Assembly (NCBI GenBank): GCA_034509755.1
Contig: CM067539.1
Coordinates: 57,980,513 to 58,044,512 of the forward strand
From: Anisodus tanguticus
Taxonomy: Eukaryota; Streptophyta; Magnoliopsida; Solanales; Solanaceae
DNA: 64,000 bases
Direction of reading: 5' to 3'
The translations under genes were made by a program, and so were the position numbers. Every line of letters starts with the position of its first letter. Position 1 is the stretch's first letter. Of this stretch, positions 45,263-57,042 are shown in pieces. The notes under the pieces were generated by a model. The model made no database searches, was not told the origin of the DNA, and worked only from the letters and a program-made list of their open reading frames with translations.

Positions 45263-46171
45263 TCAGTGTTCCTCCCCATGATTCTGCTGGAATTTGCAAG
45301 TCATGCTAAATGCAAAGGCTACATCTGGTCTAGTGCTGGTCATGGCATACATGATCGATCCTATAGCTGAAGCATATGTGATCCTCTTTATGCGTTCAAG
45401 TTCTGTAACAGTAGAAGGACTATCCTTCTTAGATAACTTGATGCCTTGACCCATAGGAAGACCTCTTCTCTTGGAGTTTTCCATTGGGAAACTTCTTAGC
45501 ACTTTGTCTATGTATGTAGATTGTGATAGCCCTAACAATCTATTAGGTCTATCTCTGTAGATCCTAATTCCAAGAATGTAGCAGGCTTCACCTAAGTCCT
45601 TCATCATGAAGGTGCTGGACAACCATTCCTTCACTGATTGCATAAGGGACTTATCGTTTCCCATTATTAATATGTCATCTACATATATGATAATGAAAAC
45701 AATACTCCCTTCCTTGCGTTTACTATAAACGCATGGATCCTCCTTGCTTTTGACAAAGTCAAACGATTTGATAGCTTTGTCAAAGCAAATATTCCAACTC
45801 CTTGAGACTTGCTTAAGTCTATAAATGCACTTTTGTAGTTTGTATACTGCTTTGGGTTTTGACTTGGATGTAAAACCTTCAGGTTATATCATATACACTT
45901 TCTCAGTTAGATTTCCATTGAGGAAAGCGGTCTTAATATCTATCTGCCAAATCTCATAATCATAGTATGCAACTATTGCAAGCAAAATCCGAATGGACTT
46001 AATCTTTGCAACTGGCGAAAAGGTTTCATCATAATCGACCTTAGGCCTCTGATTGTAACATTTTACTACCAACCTAGCCTTGTAGGTTTGCACCTTGTCA
46101 AATGCCTCAATCTTCTTTTTGAAGACTCGTTTGCATCCTATGGGTCTAACCCCTGTTGGTAAATCAACCAA
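45263..46171 (-). pseudogene. Copia-6 reverse transcriptase
   Basis: Fingers/palm 46171-45884: GCKRVFKKKIEAFDKVQTYK, ARLVVKCYNQRPKVDYDETF, IWQIDIKTAFLNGNLTEKVY. After a TAA near 45887 the middle (LQKCIYRLKQVSRSWN, 45840-45780) continues, then IIYVDDILIMGNDKSLMQSV at 45690-45640 with the catalytic YVDD intact, MKDLGEACYILGIRIYRDR and STRPDVAFAFSMTCKFQQNH. Two or three stops only. Confidence 0.88.
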
Positions 46172-46375
46172 GTTTCAAACTTGAATGACATACATTGAGT
46201 CCATTTCCTATTTCATGGCTTCTTGCCATCTCTACGAGTCAATGTCTAACATAGCCTAGCTATAGGTTGTAGGCTCATCATCATCAGGAATATGTATCTC
46301 ATTTTGACTTTCAACAAGGAGATTAAGTCTTTCAGGCTGACGATGAGTCCTAGTGGACCTACGGAGTTGGTTATT

Positions 46376-47388
46376 TTACGTTTCTGTGGTTGTTGTATTC
46401 TGATCATGAGAAGGTTCTTGTGTGTTTCCACCACTATGAGAGTTTTCAGGAATATCACTTACATGTGTTTTCTGAATGGAAGGATGTACAATCATTGTAT
46501 CATCTTCCATTGGTTGTGTATGGGACTCTTGCACTTCTGCATCAATCCTCACATCACTCCCACTGGCTGAAGGTTGTACTCTAAGTAACACACATTCACC
46601 AAATACTCCCACTGAATTTTTGTATAGGTCATTTGACAAGGATTCAATGTCTACGTTGCTTTGTGGTTCTTGAATTTCTTCAAGTTCTATCTTATTGTAA
46701 CTCTGTTCCTTGTAGACATAGTCTTCCTCAAGGAAAGTTGCATTTCTGGAAACAATGACCTTATATCCTCCAAGAAGATAGAAATAGTATCCTCTCGTTT
46801 CCTTAGGATATCCCACAAAGTAATATTTCTCACTTTTAGATTCCAACTTGTCAGCAAGCATCTTCTTTACATATGCAGGGCAGCCCCAGGCTCACATATG
46901 TGTAAGAGCAGGCTTCTTGCCATGCCATATCTCATATGACATTTTCTCTACTGACTTTGAAGGAACTCTATTCAGAATATAAATTGAGTTTTGTAAAGCA
47001 TAGCCCCAAAGGTATGTTGGAAGAGCTGAAAAACTCATCATGGATCTAACCATATCCAATAAGATTCGATTTCTCCTTTCAGCAACGCCATTCATTTGTG
47101 GTGTTCCAGGATGTGTCCATTCTGATTGGACTCCATGAAGTTTCAAGTAATCTAGAAATTCTCTACTCAAGTATTCACCTCCTAGATCTAATCGAAGAGT
47201 CTTAATACTTTTTCAAGTTGTTTCTCTACTTCTAACTTATACTCCTTGAATTTCTCAAAGGCTTCGGACTTGTGCTTCATAAGATACACATATCCAAACC
47301 TTGTGAAATCATCTGTAAAAGTTATGAAGTAAGGAAAACCTCCCTTAGCTTGAGTGGAAAATGGTCCACATACATCTGTATGGACCAA
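46376..47388 (-). pseudogene. Copia-6 integrase
   Basis: Core: MVHTDVCGPFSTQAKGGFPY (Asp), then after a frameshift near 47200 TLRLDLGGEYLS (second Asp present), and PQMNGVAERRNRILLDMVRS (Glu present). A TGA near 46893 separates the C-terminal part (KYYFVGYPKETRGYYFY, SRNATFLEEDYVY, then a linker rich in Glu/Ser to 46376). Despite the breaks the DDE triad is complete in sequence. Confidence 0.88.
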
Positions 47389-47406
47389 CTCAAGTGCCTC
47401 TTTGTC

Positions 47407-48020
47407 TCACACACCTTTCCCAAAAAGTGGTTTGTTGGTCATCTTTCCTCTCAAGCAAGATTCACAGTCACCATAGGACTCCAAGTCAAATGGTTTCAGG
47501 TAGTCTAACTTTCTTAATCTTGTTATCCTTGATTCATTGATATGACCAAGTCTACAGTGCCATAAGTAGGTGGGATTTCTTGAATTACTTATTTTAGCTC
47601 GTTTGTTTTGCACATTGAGAATTTCACGATTACAATTGAGAATATATAAATCATTCACAAGCGGACCATTTCCACAAACAATACCATTAAAATATAGTAT
47701 ATAATTGCCATTAGCAATATATGAGGAAAAATTCTCAATGTCTAACATTGGAATGGAAATAATATTACTCGTAATCGAGGGAACAAAATAACAATTATTA
47801 AGTTCTAATGTAAAACCTGAAGGTAATTCTAATCTATAAGTCCTCACACACTCAGCATCAACTCGTGCTCTATTTTCAACGCGTAGATCCACCTCCCATT
47901 GTCTAACATTTTTGTTGTCCATTAGGCCCTACACATTATTAAAAATGTGCGAGCCACAGGCTGTATCCAATACCCAGCAGTGAGAGTTACTTATAGACAT
48001 ATAAATCTCAATGACAAACA
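47407..48020 (-). pseudogene. Copia-6 protease and pre-integrase
   Basis: The protease start reads SHCWVLDTACGSHIFNNV at about 47990-47940: D-T-A-C-G where related copia elements have D-T-G-C-G, so the active-site Gly is Ala. A TAG follows at about 47936. The open frame 47922-47407 carries the protease body (SIPMLDIENFSSYI) and the finger: LWHCRLGHINESR, then CESCLRGKMTNKPLF (HHCC type). Confidence 0.85.
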
Positions 48021-48024
48021 TACC

Positions 48025-48866
48025 TTATCCAACAGGTTCAGAAGCACCTAGTGTCTTGTCTCCTTCTGGAGCGGTGCAATCTTTCTTCAAATGCCCATTC
48101 TGATTGCAATTGAGGCATACATCCGTGTCCAACCTAGACTTCTTCTGAACACCTCCTTTAGGTTTCAAGACTGTGGGTTTGGCACCACTCTTACCCTTAT
48201 TCTTCTTGTTCTTACCTTTAGGTTTGAATTTAGTAGATGATCTCACCATGAGCACAATCTTCCCCTTTGAAATAGATGATTCATAAGTCTTCAGCATATT
48301 ATAAAGTTCTGGAAGATTTACCTTGGTTCCATTCATGCTAAAGTTCACAATGAAATTCTCAAAGGAACCACGAAGCGAATTTAAAATTAGGTTAACAGGT
48401 ATATTCTGGGGCAGCTTCGTTCCAATCGAAGCTAATCTTTCGATCAACCCAATCATCTTCAGAACATGACCAGACAGTTGGCCCCTATCATTCAGCTTAC
48501 ATTTGAAGAGGTATCTCAACACCTCATACTCCATAGTTTGAGACTGTGAATCATAAAGACTCCTCAAATGTTCTAGCATCTCATAGGGGGTATGTTCTCA
48601 TGCTACCTCTGTAACTCTATAGTCATGGAGAACAACATGACACATTGTGCCGAGGTAGCATCATCCAAATGCTTCTGATAAGCAGCCTTGTCAAATAAAG
48701 CATACTCAACAGACTCTTCATCAGGAACTTTTAGAACAGTTGTGTCTAACACATACTCAATTTTCTCTTGTCTTAGTACCAAACGCAAATTTTGCAACCA
48801 GTCCGAATAATTAGCTCCAGTCAACTTATTAGTGTCAACCAAGCATTTTAATGACATATTCGACAT
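48025..48866 (-). pseudogene. Copia-6 gag
   Basis: 48866-48603: MSNMSLKCLVDTNKLTGANY, SDWLQNLRLVLRQEKIEYVL, CVMLFSMTIELQR then TAG. 48579-48025: MLEHLRSLYDSQSQTMEYEV, GQLSGHVLKMIGLIERLASI, PVNLILNSLRGSFENFIVNF, a Lys-rich stretch, and the zinc knuckle CLNCNQNGHLKKDC. One stop plus a small shift at 48580-48605 splits an otherwise complete Gag. Confidence 0.88.
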
Positions 48867-50842
48867 CTTAAATAATCCGAAGAAATAGATAGACTGAAAT
48901 TAAAATATAATTTGTATGAACACATTCGTTAACTAATTAACATGGCCTTCAGTTTAATTATCTCCCATTATTTTAACATATTCTATGACCCCATGGAAGA
49001 ATACAGACTCATATCAAATATGATCATAATGGGCCAAGATCCAAGTTCATACTGTCTCCGTGTTTGCTAGGGTTGATAACTTCAACAGTACAACCTGGTA
49101 GGTCTCTAAACCAATTACAAACAATTTGCAACTCTTGGTTTGACCGACTTTTCTAAATAATCGATATGCGCCCTTAGATTATTCCGACGCTAGGGCGTCA
49201 AGAGATAACTAAGTAAGCCAACCCCGTTACGCGACTGCACTCGTGCATCTAAGAAGGTTTGTCTTTGTAGAGCAAACCTTACAACGTAAATACTCACGAA
49301 GGTTTCTCACTCGCTACTGCAAACACATACATCTATGAAGAGTCTGAGTCCTCGTAGACTTAGAGCAAACACTAAGGTGTAAATACTCTTATAGCCGAAA
49401 AGGATTTTGCACTCATTCAATTATAACAGACGACGCGTGGATTCCAAATCAGACTTATATTAAATTTGGAGAACATTTTAATCGGGGTTTTATCAAGATT
49501 CTTATTACGCGTGCTAGATCAAACAGAGCACATATTGAGCGCCGCCTGCCCAAATATTATTTAATGTGGTCCGACAAATACTGGGTGCCGCCTACCAAGA
49601 CATGCATAATGCGGTCTAACAAATACTGGGTGTCGCCTACCCAAACATATATAATGCGGACACCATACTAATTATTTAAATGACAATCAATTAAATAATT
49701 AGAGAACACAATTAATTGCACATTATCAAATAACATGCTAAATAACATTAATTGTGGGCTAATTCATTTATTTCAACTTAGAAAATATTTTAAATTCCAA
49801 ATTTAAAACTCAATTTTTAATTTCAGAATTTTCTGCTCATCCAAACAATCCCTTAATAATACAGAAATTAAAATTTAATTTTCAGGAGTTTTTCTGCAAT
49901 TTTCAAAACCTTAAAATAATTACAGTTTCACCCAGGGACCAAATCTGCTTTGCGAAAATTTACAGATTTATCCAAAGACCAAATCTGCTGATTTTAAAAA
50001 CCATTTTAAATTTCCAAAAAAATTCCAGGGACCAAATTGATATTACAGAATCTTCTAAAATTTTCAGATTTACCCCAAGGACCGAATTGCAATTTCAAAA
50101 ACCCTAATTTAATTACAATTAGGTCCTTAAACTAGTTCAAATTTTAAAATCAATTCCAACTCCAAATCAAATTTGGGATTCGAATTTCAAGACGAAATTG
50201 GCGGAATTGAACACCACCGGTCAATGGCCACGTCGGGCCGAACTCACCGGTGGTTTTCATTCTCAGATTGGTGGCCCACGGCGACTGGAATCGAGTCATT
50301 GTCGGATTTCCAAAACCATCGGTGGTGCTCCTTTTTCGGTCACTTTCGCAGTGTAACATCACCACCGTTCGATTCCTCTCGTCGAGATGATCACAATGGT
50401 GGTAATACTTCACAATTTCGACACCCGAGGCTGCCGAAAATAGCCCTGTCGTCGGCCGCTTTTTCGGTGTCTACGCCGCGTCCCGTCATCTCTCAACACA
50501 TTTATCGACCATTTTATAAAGTGGATTTCTCGATAATAGTGGAGACGATGTTAGAACACGTTGAATCGCCGAAAACCCACCGAAAACCGCCACTGCCCAA
50601 TGGAACAGTGACTGCCGCCACTGTTCACGCCAGAACAGTGGCTGCCGGTTACTGTGCGAGGTAATTTTTTTTTGAAAGTTAATTTAATTAATGCCGCCAC
50701 TATTCAAGCCGGAACAGTGGCTGCCGGTTAATGCTTCACGATAATATTTTTTTAATTCTGAAAATTAATTTAATAAATTGAAACAATTAATTTTCCCACG
50801 TAATCGTTATTATGATTATCGTATAATCATTTAAACCAACCT
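48867..50842 (-). other. Copia-6 leader (5' untranslated, about 2 kb)
   Basis: Non-coding on the element's strand. It holds three tandem units of about 45 bp (49541-49664, (g)ccgcctaccc...aatgcgg...caaatactgggt), several copies of a (c)agggaccaaattgc-type phrase (49930-50110), and a duplicated block around tgccgccactgttcacgcc / ggaacagtggctgccggtta (50610-50670 and 50690-50732). An antisense open frame at 50173-50664 has no recognised homology. Confidence 0.7.
49541..49664. repeat. Tandem triplication, about 45-bp unit
   Basis: Units at 49541-49586, 49587-49631 and 49632-49664 (partial), sharing gccgcct(g/a)cc(c)aa, aatg(t/c)gg and caaatactgggt. Confidence 0.8.
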
Positions 50843-50856
50843 GGCTCTGATACCGC
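50843..50856 (-). promoter_or_regulatory. Copia-6 primer-binding site
   Basis: The minus strand reads GCGGTATCAGAGCC directly inside the LTR. Compared with TGGTATCAGAGCC it has C for T at the second shown position and one extra base, so it is slightly degraded. Confidence 0.8.
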
Positions 50857-52431
50857 TGTAGGGATTTGTTGGGTTCATAAGTACAACGGAAGTTTAAAAT
50901 TTTTACTTACCCAACAATGATCCTGGCATGTCTTATACGATAATCATATAAAGTGTTTAAAACACGATAAAGAAAACTTACAGGTTTTCGTATGCTGGAT
51001 TCACTACTATGGTATCCACGCGAGTTGTCCCTCCAATTGCAAGTTCCAACTCCAGTGTATTTATCTAACGAACAACGCTAGAAATTCTTTTGTTAGAAGA
51101 GAGAAAGTAACTCAAGGCTCTAAGTCTTGAATCCTCTATTTTGTCTGACTGACTAACTTTATAATTATGGGGTTTGTGTTGTTTATATAGGAGTTCAGGA
51201 CAAAATCTATGCAGATTTAAAACAGAAAAATCTATCCCATTTTAATATTCAGTGGACCAGCCCAGCTGGTCCACTTCACACGTCCAAGTGGACGGCCAAG
51301 GTTATGATTTTGGGCCAGTAATTTATGGCCCAATTTCTTCCCTATATTTGTCCGAGTACCCATATAATATATCCAACACATTTAATTAAATTTGAAATCC
51401 AGTTCGACTTAATTTAATAATTTCTATCAAATAGAAATATTCCATAATTGTTATAAATTAAATATCTCGATTCTAAATCGAATATTTATATTTTCTCAAT
51501 ATACTCTTAGATCGAAGAAACAATCGCATATAGTGTGACCCTATAGGCCTTCATATATCGACAATAATCTAATTAAGGTCCATACGAAATTCCTAGACTG
51601 CGTCGTATGACGAACTCAATATGTGAAATACGTTTACATGAATCCAACAAACTTAACCTTTATGCGAAACTATAAATTCCTTTCATTCGCGACACACTCG
51701 ATTAAGCTTAGGATTTGCCAAGTGTCTATCCAAATGGCTTAATCGCTTTATCTCACATTTATTAATTGACAACTAGACTATATTCTAAATATGTCTCTTG
51801 CACTGGCCAGTAACTTTAGTCAAGCTAATAACATTGAGAAATTTAGTGCTCTCTCGAATTTTCAATTTAGGAATGAATCCTATTTTTGGCTCAACCACCA
51901 CCTTGATTTACATCCTGATGCACCCAGCACAAGCCGTATTTTATCCTGAAGGAGTTTAAGCTTAGAACTTGGTCAAAGTACATCATTATGCAAACAATGT
52001 GCGTATTGACCTCAAGTGAAAGAACCTTTATATTCCGCACGCCGATAACACTATAGACATGTATAACAAATAGTTTATCGGCTGGGCATACCAATACTCC
52101 TCCAAAGTATCCATGTATCCATCACGAGTAATCATTACTCATAGCTGTGAGACATACTACATTCTCCAAGAATGTGATGCAGACCACATGTCGACTTGTA
52201 GCATATCATCGATATCTCATTCTCGATGATCATTAGTCGAGGCTATTTAATATCTCACTCTAATAATGATAGTGTAAGCTCAAGGGATGCACATATATAA
52301 ATAATTGCAAATAATCAAACAATAATTCAATAATTACAAATGCCATAAATAGTAATCTTATTAATAATACGAATGTGTTCAAGTACATTATGTCCCTAAT
52401 ATAGATTGTCTCAAGGACATATATACTTTCA
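50857..52431 (-). repeat. Copia-6 5' LTR
   Basis: 1575 bp, direct repeat of 43101-44686. It has a deletion of the gagagttacgttctatcatt-type segment near 52247 relative to the other copy. Confidence 0.95.
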
Positions 52432-52436
52432 CATAC

Positions 52437-52798
52437 CTCCTAGTGCAACCTCGGCGATTGACTCTTATTGAATATTCCGTTAGTTTTTGTGGACTAGTAA
52501 GTAGTTATGCTAACTATATTAACAAATAATTAAAATGCAAAATCATGGAGAGCCATTACTAAAAAGATGCAATCCAATCATGCTAACAAAAATATAAGTC
52601 GTGAGAAGCACAATTTATAAGCTTGTTAACCGGGTCAAGAGTCAACTTGTACCAACCAATCTTCCAAAAATTTAACCTGTATTCCCATAAACTCGCTCTA
52701 TCACAAGAACCAAACATCATCATTCCTCATTCTCAATTACATTTTTCCTATCTATCCCAATCTGTTTTTCTTGATCTTGAAATACATTATAGCAAAAA
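52437..52798 (+). other. Upstream flank of the EXO70 pseudogene
   Basis: Host sequence between copia-6 and the EXO70 start codon. It would contain the promoter and 5' leader; no clear TATA box is assigned. Copia-6 inserted 367 bp upstream of the ATG. Confidence 0.5.
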
Positions 52799-53284
52799 TG
52801 GTGAAGAATCATCTAGATAAAAATGATAGCTTTACGCGCAGCCTGAAACCGCCTCGTCCGGCCGCATCAACCGATCCTCACTCTAGAAAGAGCAGCCAGG
52901 AAGAGTTGGAGCATCACAATGAGGATGTTAAGAAGTTATCCGGATTCATGATCGATTCGTCGATGAACTTTCCACGTGTCATGATAAATAAAATCCTCCT
53001 GAAGTCCCTGACGCGATCGAGACTTTCTCCAAAATCATCGAGTCTAAGATCATCAAGCATAATACTTGTGAAAGTTCGGCCATAAGATTTTGCAAGATGA
53101 CGGAGGTAGACAACTTTTTTGTGGATGCGGTGACACGGTTATGCAAATTGACGAATTCCTTTAGTGAATTTCCTTTAGGTTCAACGACCACGTGGTCATT
53201 GAACAGAACGAGCATGGTCCGGCAAAGGGCCATGACGTTCATGGAAGAAGATCTGAGAACATTGTTAGAAGATTTGGAAGACTC
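52799..53284 (+). pseudogene. EXO70: EXO70 exocyst subunit, N-terminal fragment
   Basis: EXO70 tethers secretory vesicles to the plasma membrane as part of the exocyst; plants have many paralogues. ATG at 52799 (MVKNHLDKNDSFTRSLKPPR). After about 62 codons a one-base shift near 52985 moves the frame to DAIETFSKIIESKIIKHN, then FFVDAVTRLCKLTNSFSEF, WSLNRTSMVRQRAMTFMEED and LRTLLEDLEDS, the characteristic early EXO70 helices. The copia-7 LTR starts in the next codon. The rest of the gene is at 59896. No introns are seen, as in most non-A EXO70 genes. The clade is not determined. Confidence 0.85.
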
Positions 53285-54172
53285 TGTTGGGATACAATTG
53301 TTGTAGGGACGGGGAAGTAAGTAACTATTATAATAGAAGAAAGGATAAATAAACTATTACAATAAAACTGGAAATCAAAACCTTAACAAATTGCTTGTGA
53401 GATTCTCTGAGTCGAGTGGTGGAACTCTTTCTTTAAGACAAGATTGCCCCATATTTCTCCTTTTACGGTGTTGAGAAATAGTCTCCCAAGATACAACAAC
53501 AACTTTAACAAGTGAGCAAAGGAAACTCAAGTGTTACTCTTGAAGAACTTTGAGTAAAGTGACTTTGCTAGAGAGGAAGAATATGAGCTCTGAAAATCTG
53601 GAGAATTTTCTGAGTGTTGAGTGTTGTGTTCAATTGAGCCAAAGGCCTCAATTTATAGTGTAAGTAGAAGACCCCTCACCTAGCCAACTAATGGCCTTCA
53701 ATAGCCATGTAATTGCACTTGAATGAGAGGTTACATTCAGCCAAATAATGGCTGAATTCATGTGGCAAGTAATGGAGAATCAATGCTCCAAAACCAGCCC
53801 AAACGTCAGATTTTTCCAACTTCCCATCGCAGCAATCTGCCTCCGAAGTGCCGCGTCTCCAGTAGCTGACCAGCCATTTTGCACCGCGGCTCCGACGGTT
53901 GTGGCTCCGCGATAATTTTTGACTCATTTCATCTTACACTTCTTCATTCCTTTACCAACGTGGAATAATTTGTCATTTGGCTAATAATCGTCCATAATTC
54001 TATGTCTCAAACGTATTACATACGTACCAATATCTCTTTCACTAATGAAATTTGCGATACTTGGCACTACGAGTGCACGCGTGTGAAAATGATGTTTCTG
54101 ACGTGCGGGCCCAATTGTTCGAGTCATAAATTAATGGGATATACTTAATCCACATTTAGTAAATTTCCAACA
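53285..54172 (-). repeat. Copia-7 3' LTR
   Basis: 888 bp, tgttgggatacaattg...aaatttccaaca, followed inside by the purine tract (plus-strand atcccctcttgaaagag at 54173-54189). It lacks a GC-rich block that the right LTR has near 59565-59620. Confidence 0.93.
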
Positions 54173-54799
54173 ATCCCCTCTTGAAAGAGATTTTGGCGCA
54201 CACACATGGTGTTTTTTCTAGAAATTTTTCAGCGGACCGATGTTGCATCTGGATAGGTAGCATACGCTTTGAACCTTCCATAGTTGAATACCATCGGACT
54301 TACTTACTACGCGGTGAACATGATGTCTTGAACCGTCAGTGTTTAGTGTAAGCCAAGTCAACGGTACTAACACAACAACTTCCTCTACTCAGTTCTTCGT
54401 AATGTTTTGTCCGTTGTGGCCGTGGACACTTCTTGGATTCTTAAGTGCGTTCATTTGAGGCGACCTGTCCTCATACTTAAATAGGTGGTCTCCTATAAGG
54501 TATCCTTCTATACCCCACTTTACAAGTGTTAGGAACCATTAAAATTTTCGCCAAACCTAACCTCAACCGGTGAAGATCATTAAAGGTTTTGGAAACTTAA
54601 CCTTCACCCACACTGCAGATATCACTTATAGTCTATCGCGGGAACGACTTTGGATTTGGTCTTTCTCAATAGAAATCACTAACTGAAGTGCTCATTCTTC
54701 CACCGAAGCGATCAATTGAACCTTTACAAATTAGTTTTCCCATTGAACCTAATTCTTGGGATCTCCATTAAGTAATGTTGGGTTACCACCGTATTGGTC

Positions 54800-55349
54800 C
54801 TTATACTTTGGGTTTTAAGCCCATTCCCCTAGACATGCAGAACATCTAATCCTTGGGTAAGCCCTTTGTCAACGGGTCTGCTATATTATCCTTTGATTTT
54901 ATGTAATCAATGGATATTATACACATGGTGATCAGCTGCCTAACGGTCTTATGCCTCCGTCAAATATGACGAGACTTGCCATTGTACATAGCATTATGTG
55001 ACCTTTCTAGAGCCAACTAGCTGTCACAGTGGATCATTATAGAAGGTACGGGTTTGTTCCAATACGAAACATCCTCTAAAAAGTCGTGAAGCCACTCAAC
55101 TTCTTCTCCTGCTTTGTCTAAAGCGATAAACTCTGATTCTATCGTGGATCGGGTGATGCAAGTTTGCTTAGAGGATTTCCAAGACACATCCCCACCACCA
55201 ATTATAAATACATACCCAATGGTGGACTTGGTGTTCTCTATATCAGATATCCAGTTTGCATCACTGTACCCCTCTAGTACAGATGGATATCTCGAATAAT
55301 GCAACACGTAAGTTAGCGTGTATTTCAGGTATTGAATTACCCGATTCAA
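54800..55349 (-). pseudogene. Copia-7 RNase H
   Basis: YSDANWISDIENTKST, STIESEFIALDKAGEEVEW and MIHCDS, then a TAG at 55017-55019 and, further down, MYNGKSRHI and DNIADPLTKGLPKD. It closely matches copia-2 at 16178-16740. Stops and a shift at 55380 separate it from the RT thumb. Confidence 0.88.
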
Positions 55350-55680
55350 CGTCTTCCAGTGATCATCACTCGGATTACGGTAAACCTAGTCAACTTGTTG
55401 ACTGCATAAGCAATATCAGGTCGGGTGCAGTTTGTTAGTACATCAAACTACCGATCACCTGTGCATATCACTCATGGCATATGGGTGCACCACGATTTTT
55501 ATCAAGTTTTTGATTTCTATCCATTGGTGACTTTATAGGCGAACTGTCTAACATCTTGAACTTTCTCAAAACATCCTCGATGTAGTGAGACTGAGATAAG
55601 ACCAGTCCATCAGATGTCTTAGAGATTTTTATCCCTAAGATGACATCTGCGATACCCATATCCTTCATGTCGAAGTATTA
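55350..55680 (-). pseudogene. Copia-7 RT connection
   Basis: MKDMGIADVILGIKISKTSD and VLRKFKMLDSSPIKSPMDRN match copia-2 residue for residue in most positions. It is preceded by TAA 55678-55680, the stop shared with copia-2, and ends at a TGA near 55468. Confidence 0.88.
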
Positions 55681-57042
55681 TTTCAACATATTCTTAGTCT
55701 CTAGAATTATGCTAGGACTGCTCCCCGTGATCAACATGTCATCTACATACAGACATATCATAACAAACGAGTCAGAGTTACTTTTTATGTAGACACATTT
55801 GTCACACTCATTAATGGCGAAACCCTTCGATAGTAGAGTACTATCAATTTTTTCGTGCCATTGCTTCGGGGCTTGTTTCAGCCCGTACAGAGATTTGACA
55901 AGCCGACATACTTTCTTCTCTTGCCCTTGAACCATATACCCCTTGGGTTGGTCCATATAAATTTCTTTTTCCAAATCACCATTTTGGAAGGCTGTCTTGA
56001 CATCCATTTGATATATCTCAAGGTCACGCAAAGCTGCGATCGCAATGAATACCCGTATGGACGTCATCTGAGATACCGGGAAATATGTGTCAAAGTAGTC
56101 AAGACCTTCCTTTTGCCGATAACCCTTGACTACCAACCTGGCCTTGTACTTATCTATAGATTCATCTACTTTATACTTCCGTTTGAGTATCCATTTACAA
56201 CCCAATGATTTATTTCCCGGAGGAAGATCAACCAACTCCCAAGTATGGTTATGCAGAATGGAGCCTATTTCACTCTCAATAGCTTCGTTCCAGAGTGGTG
56301 CTTCTAGAGTTGACAATGCTTCAGCAATTGTCCTTGGTTCATCATCAACCATATAAGCTACAAAGTCAGGACCAAAAGATTTATCCTTCCTGGCCCTTTT
56401 ACTTCGCCTTAGTTCCATCTCTGGAGTCTCTAAGTTTTGAGAATCTGGAACACTAGATTCTGGATATTCAGCCACCTCGAGATCCATTAGATCTGAACCA
56501 TCTAGATCCAGGCCATCAATGACTCCCAGTTCCTGAGAGCTTTGTTCATAACTTCGTTTGTGAGAGGTTATGTCTTTTTCCTTTCTAGGAAAGGTATCTT
56601 CAAAGAATTGAGCATTCCTTGATTCTATGATTGTACCCCTGTGGATATCTGGAATATCTGACTTATGCACTAAGAAGCGATAAGCACTACTGTTATCTGC
56701 ATATCCGATGAATATGCAATCTACAGTCTTAGGCCCAATATTGACCTGTTTTGTCTTGGGTACTTCAACCTTTGCCAGACAACCCCACACCTTTAAATAT
56801 TTATAGGTGGGTTTCTTTCCTTTCCATGATTTATATGGAGTTTTGTCCTTACCCTTATGTGGGACTCTGTTAAGAATCATATTAGCGGTAAGGACATCTT
56901 CTCCCCACATGTTTTGGGAAAGACCGGAATTGATGAGCAAGGCATTCATCATTTTCTTCAATGTGTGGTTCTTACCGCCACACCGTTCGATTGAGGTGAA
57001 TTTGGAGTCATCGTTTGATGAACAATGCCTTCTTGGGCACAA
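55681..57042 (-). pseudogene. Copia-7 integrase C-terminus and reverse transcriptase
   Basis: A 454-codon open stretch, the longest in the window. It covers LKKMMNALLINSGLSQNMWG, ANMILNRVPHKGKDKTPYKS, CIFIGYADNSSAYRF, SRNAQFFEDTFPRKEKD (integrase end), a polar linker, then RT: LWNEAIESEIGSILHNHTWE, ARLVVKGYRQKEGLDYFDTY, YQMDVKTAFQNGDLEKEIYM, VKSLYGLKQAPKQWHEKI and MICLYVDDMLITG with YVDD intact. It ends ETKNMLK at the shared TAA. The first residues (57042 onward) are out of register. Confidence 0.9.

Larger units (their letters stand above)
43101..52431 (-). mobile_element. Copia-6: full-length Ty1/copia retrotransposon, long LTRs
   Basis: 9.3 kb bounded by 1.58-kb LTRs and a perfect target duplication CATAC (43096-43100 and 52432-52436). 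Minus-strand order: 5' LTR, primer-binding site (50843-50856), an approximately 2-kb leader, gag (48866), protease, integrase, RT, RNase H, purine tract AAGTGGGAGAT at 44687-44697, 3' LTR. RT YVDD is intact; gag and the protease region have stops. A medium-age insertion between the CACTA MITE and EXO70. Confidence 0.96.

Noticed and set aside
50173..50664. Plus-strand 163-codon frame in the copia-6 leader as a host gene
   Set aside because: No recognisable motif, antisense to the element, within the bounds of the insertion; kept only as a point to check.
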